This document shows positions 16,453 to 24,419 of a stretch of 64,000 nucleotides of DNA, piece by piece (within the stretch, counting starts at the first letter, position 1; every line of letters starts with the position of its first letter). Where the stretch lies: the NCBI GenBank assembly GCA_025451235.1, contig JANWKT010000028.1, forward strand, positions 124,001 through 188,000. Reading direction: 5' to 3'. Below the pieces are notes generated by a model that was not told the origin of the DNA, did no database searches, and saw only the letters and a list, made by a program, of their open reading frames with translations. This stretch comes from Flavobacteriales bacterium. GTDB lineage: Bacteria > Bacteroidota > Bacteroidia > CAIKAF01. A program made the position numbers and the translations under genes.

Positions 16453-19010
16453 ATTATAAGAAGTACATAGTTGTATTTTTATTTTTCCTGGTCCTATCGC
16501 CTATCATGGCCCAGGTAACAAAGGTCTCCGGAGTTGTGCTTCAGGAAGGGGATAGTTTTCCCGCTTTTGTAAGTGTAATTTTCAAAGAGGATTCAACAAA
16601 TGGTGATAATGCAGATGAGCGCACTGGTAAATTTTCAATCTCCTCAAAAAAGAAAGTGAGTGCTGTTATTATTCGGGGAACAGGATATAAGACCATCGAA
16701 TATCCTATCAAATATGGCGAGAACAATAAAGATCTTGTAATTGTGGTTGCCATAGCAGCGGAAGAAATGGACCCATTCACAGTAAAGCCCAAGCGGAATT
16801 TTGCTGAAATTCTCATTGATAGCGTGATTGCACGCCGAAAATATACTGACTTTAAAAGGGCCAACAGTTTTTTTGCCACTACCTACGAAAAAACCACCCT
16901 CAGCTTATATAATCTCACACCTAAATTCAAAAAATCATTTTTAATGAAACCGATCAAGGAGATCTTCGACAATCCTGATACGGTTGATGGAACGGTGATG
17001 TATCCGGCATTGATCTCAGAATCTTTTGCCGATATGTATAAAAAGAAAGGCCAACTCGAAAGTAAATACCGTTGGGGCTCCATGATCTCTGGCTTTAAAA
17101 ATGATCCCATGGGATTAGGGACCCTTACCACCACTTTATTTTCCGATTTCAATATTTATGATGATTACCAAAACGTGTTGGGTAAGATTTTTATGGGCCC
17201 TATTAATCCCATTGGAACTACCTATTATGATTATAGGGTAACGGATACCTTGACCCTGAAGGGACATAGATCTTATAAGATCGAACTTCGGCCCAAACTA
17301 TTTACCGAACTTATTTATATCGGAGACATCTGGGTGGCAGATACTTCTTACGCCATTATGCAGGCGGATCTGAAGATGGATAAAAATGCCAATATTAATT
17401 TGTTCCATAATTTCGAAATAGACCTGGAATACAAAAAAGAACCGACCGATTCACTTCGATATACCATAGATAAAGAAAAAGTAAGATTGGATATTAACCC
17501 TTTCGACTTTATTGATATTACCATGGGTCTTGGTCAGAAATTCGATAAGTTCTTAATATGCGCCGTTAAATCGACCAATTATTATAATTATGTTTTGAAC
17601 GAAAAACCACCCAAACAAATTCCACCAATGGGTGTGGTAGAAGATGCGGATACACTTAATCATCCTGAGAAATGGTGGCAGGCACATCGACCGGATGCAT
17701 TGGACACCGTTGAGAAACAAATTTACGTGACTGCCGATGTGATCAAAAACAAAAAGATCTTTAAGGTTCTCTATAAAATAGGAGATTTAATTGGCAGCGG
17801 ATATTTGAATTTCGACTATGTAGCCTTTGGACCTTTGTATGAAGTCTATTCAAAAAATGATATTGAGGGTGACCGGATAAAAATGGGGATCCGAACCGGA
17901 GACTCATTGAGCAGAAGATTTATTGCCGAAGCATTTATTGCTTATGGATTTTTGGATAAAAGGGTAAAATGGCAGGCATTTGCGAATTTCCATATAGAAA
18001 AAGATAAAAAACCCTGGAGAATGATCGGTGTAATGGGCAGGCAAGGCATTGACCAGATCGGTTTGAATCCTGGTCAGTTCAGACCAGATAATATTATTGG
18101 AACTTTTTTAAGAAGAAGAACCTTAAGGACCTTGTCGTATATTAATCAGGCCCAAATTGTATATGATCACGACTGGTTCCAGGGATTTAACCAAAAGCTT
18201 ACGGTCGATTGGCAACAAGTCTACCCCACCTCTACTTTACCCTTTCCTATCCTTGATTCCAACGGGGTTGTTTCAGGGTTCCTACCCAGTTATACCCGTT
18301 TTGAATTAAGGTTGGAGACTACGCTTGCTTTAGGTCAGAGAGCCATTAATGGAAGAAATAAAAGAAGGGTTCTTCGTGGTAAATGGCCCGAAATTAAATT
18401 TACCTATGCCTTAGGGATTAAAGGTGTTTTAGGTAGCGATTATACTTATCATATGTTGCGCCTAAGTGTAAAAGACATCATCCGTATAAAACCATTGGGT
18501 TACGGTGAATATACTTTTACTGCTGGAAAGATCTTTGGGCAAGTACCTTATCCTATGCTCGAGATCCATCCTGGAAATGATACGTATTCATTCGACAAGT
18601 ATGCCTTTAATTGCATGAATTATTTTGAGTTTGTGAGTGACCAGTTCATTACTTTCTCCTATGAACACCATTTCGAAGGATTTTTCTTTAATAAGATCCC
18701 GGGATTTAATAAGTTGAAATGGAGAGAGATCGTAGGTATCAGAGGAGTATGGGGAAGCCTAACTGAGCAAAATCAAAGATTTGTTGCATTGCCACCGGGT
18801 ACTTACGACTTAAAAGACCAACTCACCGGAAAATATGTTCCATACATGGAAGTGAATGTAGGTATTGAAAATATATTCAATATTATCAGAATAGATTTTG
18901 TTTATAGATTAACACATCGCAAACAACCTGATCCAAATAATCCAGGGAAATTATTATACAATGATTCATTTAACTGGGGGATCTTCGGAACCTTTGCTTT
19001 TGACTTTTAA
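16449..19010 (+). CDS. DUF5686 outer-membrane protein with carboxypeptidase-like regulatory domain
   Basis: The 853-residue protein begins with a signal peptide (to I-M-A-Q, about residue 22) and an N-terminal carboxypeptidase-D regulatory-like beta sandwich (V-S-G-V-V-L-Q to about residue 105). A linker helix with I-D-S-V-I-A-R-R-K follows, then the long DUF5686 region that ends as a C-terminal beta-barrel with F-A-F-D-F as its last residues, a typical outer-membrane insertion signal. In Bacteroidota this architecture is widespread and may aid surface assembly; no function is proven. It is coupled to the AhpD-like gene upstream and lies 9 bases before lptB, an arrangement that hints at a role in envelope biogenesis. 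Confidence 0.85.
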   Translation: MNYKKYIVVFLFFLVLSPIMAQVTKVSGVVLQEGDSFPAFVSVIFKEDSTNGDNADERTGKFSISSKKKVSAVIIRGTGYKTIEYPIKYGENNKDLVIVVAIAAEEMDPFTVKPKRNFAEILIDSVIARRKYTDFKRANSFFATTYEKTTLSLYNLTPKFKKSFLMKPIKEIFDNPDTVDGTVMYPALISESFADMYKKKGQLESKYRWGSMISGFKNDPMGLGTLTTTLFSDFNIYDDYQNVLGKIFMGPINPIGTTYYDYRVTDTLTLKGHRSYKIELRPKLFTELIYIGDIWVADTSYAIMQADLKMDKNANINLFHNFEIDLEYKKEPTDSLRYTIDKEKVRLDINPFDFIDITMGLGQKFDKFLICAVKSTNYYNYVLNEKPPKQIPPMGVVEDADTLNHPEKWWQAHRPDALDTVEKQIYVTADVIKNKKIFKVLYKIGDLIGSGYLNFDYVAFGPLYEVYSKNDIEGDRIKMGIRTGDSLSRRFIAEAFIAYGFLDKRVKWQAFANFHIEKDKKPWRMIGVMGRQGIDQIGLNPGQFRPDNIIGTFLRRRTLRTLSYINQAQIVYDHDWFQGFNQKLTVDWQQVYPTSTLPFPILDSNGVVSGFLPSYTRFELRLETTLALGQRAINGRNKRRVLRGKWPEIKFTYALGIKGVLGSDYTYHMLRLSVKDIIRIKPLGYGEYTFTAGKIFGQVPYPMLEIHPGNDTYSFDKYAFNCMNYFEFVSDQFITFSYEHHFEGFFFNKIPGFNKLKWREIVGIRGVWGSLTEQNQRFVALPPGTYDLKDQLTGKYVPYMEVNVGIENIFNIIRIDFVYRLTHRKQPDPNNPGKLLYNDSFNWGIFGTFAFDF

Positions 19011-19019
19011 ATTAGAGGG

Positions 19020-19760
19020 ATGATCCTAAGAGCAGAAAATCTTATCAAGCAATATAAAAGCCGCAAGGTGGTTGACCATGTAAGTGTACAAGTGGGCCAG
19101 GGAGAAATTGTAGGATTATTAGGTCCCAACGGTGCAGGAAAAACCACCACATTTTATATGATGGTTGGCATGATCCAGCCCAATGAAGGAAAGATTTATC
19201 TGGACCAACAAGAGATCACACATTTACCTATGTATAAAAGGGCTCGGGCAGGCATTGGCTATTTACCGCAGGAGGCCTCTGTGTTCAGGAAATTAAGTGT
19301 GGAAAGTAATATCAAGGCAGTACTGGAAATGACCAAGCTCCCAAAAGCTGAACAAAAAAGAAGATGCGAGGAGTTATTGGAAGAATTTGGACTAACAAGA
19401 GTACGCAAGAGCCGGGGAGACCTTTTATCCGGTGGCGAAAGAAGAAGAACGGAGATTGCCAGAGCCTTGGCGGTTGACCCCATGTTCATTTTATTGGATG
19501 AACCCTTTGCGGGTGTGGATCCTATTGCCGTGGAAGATATCCAGGAGATCGTATATTCCTTGAAAAAAAGAAAGATCGGTATTCTTATTACTGATCATAA
19601 TGTACACGAAACATTGAGTATTACAGACAGGGCATATTTACTTTTCGAAGGCAAAATATTAAAGCAAGGAACAGCTGAAGAGCTGGCTGCCGATGAACAA
19701 GTAAGAAAAGTATACCTGGGTCAGAATTTCGTATTGCATAAACCGAAAGAGAGAAATTAA
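19020..19760 (+). CDS. lptB: LPS export ABC transporter ATPase LptB
   Basis: LptB hydrolyses ATP in the LptB2FGC complex to pull lipopolysaccharide from the inner membrane onto the Lpt bridge. Walker A is at 35-43 (G-P-N-G-A-G-K-T-T), the Q-loop region reads [10 protein letters not shown], and the signature is L-S-G-G-E-R-R-R. Walker B is [12 protein letters not shown], and the switch His sits in I-T-D-H-N-V. The [12 protein letters not shown] stretch and E-P-F-A-G-V-D-P are characteristic of LptB rather than generic ABC ATPases. At 246 aa the length is standard. A hairpin terminator follows. Confidence 0.95.
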   Translation: MILRAENLIKQYKSRKVVDHVSVQVGQGEIVGLLGPNGAGKTTTFYMMVGMIQPNEGKIYLDQQEITHLPMYKRARAGIGYLPQEASVFRKLSVESNIKAVLEMTKLPKAEQKRRCEELLEEFGLTRVRKSRGDLLSGGERRRTEIARALAVDPMFILLDEPFAGVDPIAVEDIQEIVYSLKKRKIGILITDHNVHETLSITDRAYLLFEGKILKQGTAEELAADEQVRKVYLGQNFVLHKPKERN

Positions 19761-19810
19761 ATTTCGGTAAGGACATCATACATAGAAGTACTATAAAAGA
19801 TTCAAATAAA

Positions 19811-19837
19811 AAAGAGCACCCTGTATGAGTGCTCTTT
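19811..19837. terminator. Bidirectional intrinsic terminator
   Basis: AAAGAGCAC (19811-19819) and GTGCTCTTT (19829-19837) form a perfect 9-bp stem with a 9-nt loop between the converging lptB and 19858 genes. On the minus strand the stem is followed by a run of T residues (complement of 19805-19813), and on the plus strand it ends in TTT. Confidence 0.8.
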
Positions 19838-19857
19838 CCATAAAAATACGTTGAGTT

Positions 19858-20796
19858 TTATTTCTTTAAATAATTAACGGCAGTTCCGCAAAGTTTTCCA
19901 TCAATATAGATCTCGGCAGTATATTCGCCTGATTTAAGTGTTTCAGCGGTTTTATATTCTGAGCTGATCAATGCTTGTTTATTATTAAAATAGAATGATT
20001 TCTGTACACTGTACACTTTATCCACTCCACCTACCTGGAATACATTGGCGCTACTTTGGGCCAATACTTTTTTATCAGGACCTTGGATCACAATATAAGC
20101 CATTCTTTCACCCTCTTCGGCCACCGCATTTTCCTGGATCTTGAAGCTTACCTCAAGTCCCATTACTTTCTTGGCTTTTTCTTCGAAGGTTTTCTTGCCT
20201 TTTTTATCCAGTTTGTATCCGCTCAGCATGGTATCATAAAATTTAAGCTGGGCAGCTACATCTACTTTATCCTGTAGGCCTTTATTAGTATTGGTGAGGG
20301 TGCTTTTTTCCTGGTTCAACACATTGATATCTGCGGCCAGTTTATCTTTTTCGGTTTTCAAAGCATCTCTTTCTTTTAGCAAGGCATCATACTTTAATTG
20401 CCAGCCTGCCAATTCTTCTTTCAGGGCTTCTATTTCCTTTTTATTTCCGCCACCGCCACCACCTGAATAAACTACACGGGTAGGTGTATTGGCAATTTTT
20501 TCCTGGAGGTCAGCAATCACCCCATTTAAAGAATCTGCTACACTTCCAGGAATGGCTCCTTCCATCAATTTAAGTTGAGATTGTAACGAGTCCAACTGTA
20601 ATTTTTGCTGATCATTGGTAGTGGTAAGTTCGGTATTTTGCACCTTTAAACCATCATATTTTTTTAGGGTATTCATGTACTGCCAAACAAGGTAACCGGC
20701 AGCTCCACTGAGCAGAACTATCATAAAAATAAGAATGATCAGGACGGCCTTGTTCCCTCCCTTTTTTTCCGTAGTGGCTTGTTGATTTTGGCTCAT
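19858..20796 (-). CDS. Membrane-anchored coiled-coil protein
   Basis: I do not recognise a named family. The 312-residue protein (ATG at 20796, M-S-Q-N-Q-Q) has a short polar Lys-rich head and one transmembrane helix at about residues 18-40 (A-V-L-I-I-L-I-F-M-I-V-L-L). Two coiled-coil segments (about 45-85 and 115-190) are separated by a flexible patch with six glycines. The C-terminal domain of about 110 residues is beta-rich with Y-I-V-I-Q-G-P-D-K-K-V-L. The layout suggests an inner-membrane anchor with a periplasmic rod. Another in-frame start seven codons upstream is possible. It is divergent from the ComF-family gene. Confidence 0.75.
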   Translation of the reverse strand: MSQNQQATTEKKGGNKAVLIILIFMIVLLSGAAGYLVWQYMNTLKKYDGLKVQNTELTTTNDQQKLQLDSLQSQLKLMEGAIPGSVADSLNGVIADLQEKIANTPTRVVYSGGGGGGNKKEIEALKEELAGWQLKYDALLKERDALKTEKDKLAADINVLNQEKSTLTNTNKGLQDKVDVAAQLKFYDTMLSGYKLDKKGKKTFEEKAKKVMGLEVSFKIQENAVAEEGERMAYIVIQGPDKKVLAQSSANVFQVGGVDKVYSVQKSFYFNNKQALISSEYKTAETLKSGEYTAEIYIDGKLCGTAVNYLKK

Positions 20797-20850
20797 AAGT
20801 ATTGGTATTTGTTCCAAAAATAGTATTTTAACCTTAAAATATCATCTTTT

Positions 20851-21546
20851 TTGGCAGGAATTTCATATATAAAAGCGTTCAGCCGGCTTTTCTACCCCGT
20901 CAATTGTGCCTCTTGCGGAGAAGCGTTAGTAGATCGGGAAAGCCATATTTGCACGATTTGCCAGGTTTCCCTGCCCCTTACCGGCTATCATCAAGACTCT
21001 TTTAATCCCTTGAACGATTTACTTAAATTAAGATTAAGAGTTGATTTTATATCTTCTTTTCTGCTTTATGACCAGGGTTTGAGCACCCAAAATATTCTAC
21101 ATGCCATTAAATATAAGGGCAATAAACTATTGGCCAGCCATCTGGGCGAACTATATGGAAATGATATCCGTCATTCATTCGATCATCCATTGGATTATAT
21201 TATTCCGGTACCCTTACATAGAAGAAAACAAAGAGAAAGGGGATATAACCAAAGTGAATTTTGGGGAATGGGGTTATCTAAAAGTTTATCCACTCCCCTC
21301 AATATCCATTCACTTTCCAGAATACAGTATACAAGTACCCAAACAAAAAAATCAAGGACCGATCGTGTAAAAAATGTAGAAAATGCATTCCGCATTCATT
21401 CTCCGGACCAGCTGAAGGGTAAAAGTATTTTATTGGTAGATGATGTGATCACCACCGGAGCCACGTTAGAGGCTTGCGGTATAGCCCTTTGGATGGCAGG
21501 TATCAGGTCGCTCAACATTGCTACCATTGCCTATGCAGCGAAATAG
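20851..21546 (+). CDS. ComF-family amidophosphoribosyltransferase-like protein
   Basis: ComF/GntX proteins have an N-terminal zinc-ribbon and a phosphoribosyltransferase (PRT) domain; ComF of naturally competent bacteria helps DNA uptake. The 231-residue product has C-A-S-C (about 19-22) and C-T-I-C (about 34-37) for the zinc-ribbon, I-P-V-P-L-H-R-R-K-x-R-x-R-G-Y-N-Q-S, and the PRPP-binding loop L-L-V-D-D-V-I-T-T-G-A-T-L. The only fitting start is a TTG at 20851. No other competence genes are in the window, so DNA uptake is not established here. Confidence 0.88.
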   Translation: MAGISYIKAFSRLFYPVNCASCGEALVDRESHICTICQVSLPLTGYHQDSFNPLNDLLKLRLRVDFISSFLLYDQGLSTQNILHAIKYKGNKLLASHLGELYGNDIRHSFDHPLDYIIPVPLHRRKQRERGYNQSEFWGMGLSKSLSTPLNIHSLSRIQYTSTQTKKSRTDRVKNVENAFRIHSPDQLKGKSILLVDDVITTGATLEACGIALWMAGIRSLNIATIAYAAK

Positions 21547-21615
21547 TAATTGTAATGGGTAAATGGTGATTCGGAAGAGGTTTTCCCAATTGCCGGTTAC
21601 CAATCACTCATTACT
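21545..21615. repeat. Heptad-phased GTRATNN array and inverted partner
   Basis: Directly at the end of the ComF-family gene, four contiguous 7-mers occupy 21545-21572 (first unit AGTAATT, then GTAATGG). The complementary words GGTTACC, AATCACT and CATTACT lie contiguously at 21595-21615. They can pair imperfectly around a 22-nt loop. Confidence 0.65.
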
Positions 21616-21652
21616 TTTTAAAGCCCGAATTAGGTATTTGAGATTATAGGAT

Positions 21653-21660
21653 TATTTTTG
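21653..21660 (+). promoter_or_regulatory. -7 box candidate upstream of the PfkB kinase
   Basis: TATTTTTG fits TAnnTTTG and lies 34 nt before the kinase ATG. The only TTTG upstream (21637-21640) is 12 nt away, shorter than usual. Confidence 0.35.
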
Positions 21661-21694
21661 TTCGGAATTTAATTTTGACCTAAATATAATAGCT

Positions 21695-22618
21695 ATGAGC
21701 CTTTTAGTTGTTGGAACTGTTGCCCTCGATACCATTGAAACCCCTTTTGGAAAAGCAGAAAGGATCATTGGAGGCTCAGCCACTCATTTTAGTTTAGCCG
21801 CTTCTTTCTTTAAGAATAATATTCAGTTGGTTTCTGTAGTTGGAGAAGATTTTCCCCAACAAGGAATAAAAAATTTTACCGACAGGAACATTGATATCCA
21901 AGGGCTCCAAATAAAAAAAGGAGAGAAATCGTTTTTCTGGGCAGGTCGTTATCACAACGATATGAATACCCGCGATACCCTGGATACTCAACTCAATGTT
22001 TTGGCCGATTTTGATCCTGTTGTACCCGAAGCTTACAAGAATGCAGAATATTTAATGCTCGGTAACCTCATGCCTAAATTACAAATGAAGGTGTTGGATC
22101 AAATGAACAAACGTCCCAAACTGGTGATGCTTGATACGATGAATTTTTGGATGGATATTGCCTGGGACGATGTATTGGAGGTTTTAAAAAGAGTAGATGT
22201 ACTCACCGTAAATGATGAAGAGGCCCGTCAGCTTTCTAAAGAATATTCACTGGTAAAAGCCGCAAAAAAAATATTAACCATGGGTCCCAAATATTTGATC
22301 ATAAAAAAGGGGGAAAATGGTGCATTGCTTTTTCATGGCAACGAATTATTTTTTGCTCCTGCCCTTCCACTCGAAGAGGTATTCGACCCAACGGGTGCCG
22401 GAGATAGCTTTGCCGGTGGATTTATCGGACATCTATCCTCTACAGATGATATTAGTTTCAGTAATATGAAACGGGCAGTTATTTATGGTTCAGCCATTGC
22501 TTCCTTCTGCGTAGAAAAATTCGGTATCGATAGAGTGGTTGAACTTTCGAATGAAGAATTCAAAAAAAGAGTATTGCAATTTGTCGACCTGGTACAGTTC
22601 GATATTCAGTTGACATAG
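21695..22618 (+). CDS. PfkB/ribokinase-family sugar kinase
   Basis: The 307-residue protein has the PfkB family N-terminal strand M-S-L-L-V-V-G-T-V-A-L-D and the first signature G-G-S-A-T-H-F-S-L-A. The second signature D-P-T-G-A-G-D-S-F-A-G-G carries the catalytic Asp and the anion hole near residue 235. V-N-D-E-E-A-R-Q-L, another conserved element, is present. Substrate cannot be read from sequence; the family phosphorylates ribose, fructose derivatives, adenosine or other sugars. It is a monocistronic-looking gene flanked by long intergenic spaces. Confidence 0.88.
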   Translation: MSLLVVGTVALDTIETPFGKAERIIGGSATHFSLAASFFKNNIQLVSVVGEDFPQQGIKNFTDRNIDIQGLQIKKGEKSFFWAGRYHNDMNTRDTLDTQLNVLADFDPVVPEAYKNAEYLMLGNLMPKLQMKVLDQMNKRPKLVMLDTMNFWMDIAWDDVLEVLKRVDVLTVNDEEARQLSKEYSLVKAAKKILTMGPKYLIIKKGENGALLFHGNELFFAPALPLEEVFDPTGAGDSFAGGFIGHLSSTDDISFSNMKRAVIYGSAIASFCVEKFGIDRVVELSNEEFKKRVLQFVDLVQFDIQLT

Positions 22619-22899
22619 TTTTCCTGCCTGCAGTAGGTAGGTTGGAGCGGCCTGCCCGGCTTCCCGATAGCTATCGGGACGCTATATCCTTTTTTATTGC
22701 TTTTGGAATATTTTCCGTCAACTTTGAGGAGACGTGCCATGGCACGTCTGTACTACGTTTAAAAATAAGCTTGCTACAAAAGTAATAAAAAAGGATACCG
22801 CTCCTATCCAGGCCGCATGAGGGCAGCAGCCGTGAAACGCTGCGCCACCCGAACGGCCGTGCCGCGATTACGTAATTTTTTGTACCTTCATCCCTCCTT
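22619..22899. repeat. Composite intergenic repeat region
   Basis: This 281-bp gap contains several nested structures. TATCC plus a T-run (22685-22705) pairs with 22777-22797 over 21 bp with one mismatch. GGAGCGG (22644-22650) pairs with CCGCTCC (22798-22804), but the left arm alone is split by 34 nt (22651-22684) holding the 18-bp palindrome 22662-22679 (arms TCCCGATAG). A second 18-bp palindrome, arms GACGTGCCA, is at 22731-22748. Bases 22798-22870 are much richer in G and C than their surroundings. No protein-coding signal is seen. Confidence 0.7.
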
Positions 22900-23679
22900 A
22901 TGTCGGCGCAAAGAACTCATACATCTTTTCAGCAAAGATACCGGCTCATTTGGGCATTGGCCCTGAAAAATATCAGAGTGAAATATAAAAATTCCATTCT
23001 TGGTTTTTTCTGGAGCATATTAAATCCTTTGATCTTTCTTCTCATCTTCAACTATATTTTTGGAAAAGCCTTCCCTCAGATAGAAAATTATCCTCTGTAT
23101 GCAGTAACCGGCATTGTAGTATGGACCCTTTTTCCGGTTGCCACCAATGCGGTGATATCATCCATCCTGGAAAATGCAGGGATCTTAAAATCCATTGCAA
23201 TTAAACCCTCCACTTTCCCCATGGCATCGCTGGTCTCTTCCTCCATTAATTTTTATCTATTGCTGATCCCCTTTACGGGTATCATGTTATGGCTAGGCTT
23301 ACAACCCGGATGGGAAGCCCTGCTCGGCATTGTGATACTTCATATTTACCTGGTATTTATTTTAGGTCTCGGTTATTTACTTTGCGCATTCAATGTATTC
23401 TATAGAGATATTGGGTTGCTATGGAACACCCTGATGCCGGCATTATTTTATTTTACACCCATTGCATATCCGGTTGAACTGATCCCGGAAAATATTCGTT
23501 GGGCCATGAAACTGAATCCTATCTATTTTTTTGTGGACGGATTCCGTAAATGTATTTACGAACATCAGGTACCTGATCTAAATAACTGGATCATCATGAT
23601 CAGTATTGCATTTGGAACCCTTTTAATAGGCCACCTGGTTTTTAAAAAACTTCAAAAAAACTTTTTTTCCTTTTATTAA
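22900..23679 (+). CDS. Polysaccharide ABC exporter permease (Wzm/TagG-like)
   Basis: This is the membrane half of an ABC-2 type exporter that moves undecaprenyl-linked glycan across the inner membrane. The 259-residue protein has six transmembrane segments and the family's cytoplasmic start (W-A-L-A-L-K-N-I-R-V-K-Y-K-N-S-I-L-G-F-F-W-S-I-L-type, R-x-K-Y-K near residue 27). It also has N-P-L-x-F-L-L-I-F and a late F-Y-F-T-P-I-A-Y-P motif that is diagnostic of O-antigen/teichoic-acid exporters. Its stop codon overlaps the ATPase start (TAATG at 23677-23681). The next three genes follow within a few bases and form one operon with it. Confidence 0.92.
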   Translation: MSAQRTHTSFQQRYRLIWALALKNIRVKYKNSILGFFWSILNPLIFLLIFNYIFGKAFPQIENYPLYAVTGIVVWTLFPVATNAVISSILENAGILKSIAIKPSTFPMASLVSSSINFYLLLIPFTGIMLWLGLQPGWEALLGIVILHIYLVFILGLGYLLCAFNVFYRDIGLLWNTLMPALFYFTPIAYPVELIPENIRWAMKLNPIYFFVDGFRKCIYEHQVPDLNNWIIMISIAFGTLLIGHLVFKKLQKNFFSFY

Positions 23680-24419
23680 TGTCGGCGTCTACCATCATAC
23701 AGGTGCAAAACCTTGAGTTTGGCTTTTTCTCCCAGCATAATGGGATCAATACCTTTAAGGAAATGTTGCATAACCTGGGAAGCAGAAAACCTTTTCAGAA
23801 AAAACAGGTCATTGATGGGATCTCTTTTGAAGTGGAAAAAGGATCATGTTTTGCTATTATGGGCAGAAATGGTTGTGGCAAGAGCACCTTATTAAGAATT
23901 ATTTCCGGTATAATCCAACCAGATCGGGGAAAACTGGATGTACAAGGAAAAATATCACCCTTGTTAGCATTGGGGGTTGGATTGGAACCTGAATTAAGCG
24001 GAATGGATAATATCAAACTCAGCTGTTTACTTACCGGGATTCCTTCCTCTTCCTTAAAATCAGCCATAGAAGCCGTGAAGCATTTTTCAGAGCTTACAGA
24101 TCAGGACCTGAAGATGCAGATCAAAAGATACTCAAGCGGAATGATCGCCAGGCTTGCTTTCTCGATTGCTTTAGCTGAAGAGCCAGCCATACTGATCATT
24201 GACGAAATATTAGCGGTGGGTGATGAGGGTTTTCAAAACAAATGTTATAGTCGGATACTGGAGCTAAAAGAAAAAGGCACCACTATTTTATTTGTATCAC
24301 ATGCGGCGGCTGATATAGAGAAGATCTGCGACAAAGGGATCCTGATCGAACAAGGAAAGATCATCTTCGAAGGGAATTCCAAAGAACTAGTTCAACGTTA
24401 TCATGAATTATTTGCCTGA
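23679..24419 (+). CDS. Polysaccharide ABC exporter ATPase (Wzt/TagH-like, short form)
   Basis: Energises glycan export with the permease upstream. Walker A is at about 62-70 (G-R-N-G-C-G-K-S-T), the signature is Y-S-S-G-M-I-A-R-L-A-F, Walker B is I-L-I-I-D-E-I-L-A-V-G-D, and the switch His is in V-S-H-A. The Y-S-S-G-M motif and the E-I-L-A-V-G-D sequence are typical of O-antigen/teichoic acid exporters. At 246 residues it lacks the C-terminal carbohydrate-binding domain of Wzt proteins that recognise a capped chain, so export is probably not gated by a terminal modification read by this subunit. Confidence 0.92.
   Translation: MSASTIIQVQNLEFGFFSQHNGINTFKEMLHNLGSRKPFQKKQVIDGISFEVEKGSCFAIMGRNGCGKSTLLRIISGIIQPDRGKLDVQGKISPLLALGVGLEPELSGMDNIKLSCLLTGIPSSSLKSAIEAVKHFSELTDQDLKMQIKRYSSGMIARLAFSIALAEEPAILIIDEILAVGDEGFQNKCYSRILELKEKGTTILFVSHAAADIEKICDKGILIEQGKIIFEGNSKELVQRYHELFA

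Noticed and set aside
22662-22679. Attachment site or integrase target at the 18-bp palindrome
   Set aside because: No integrase, tRNA gene or flanking direct repeats are nearby; palindromes of this kind recur in the window within repeats.
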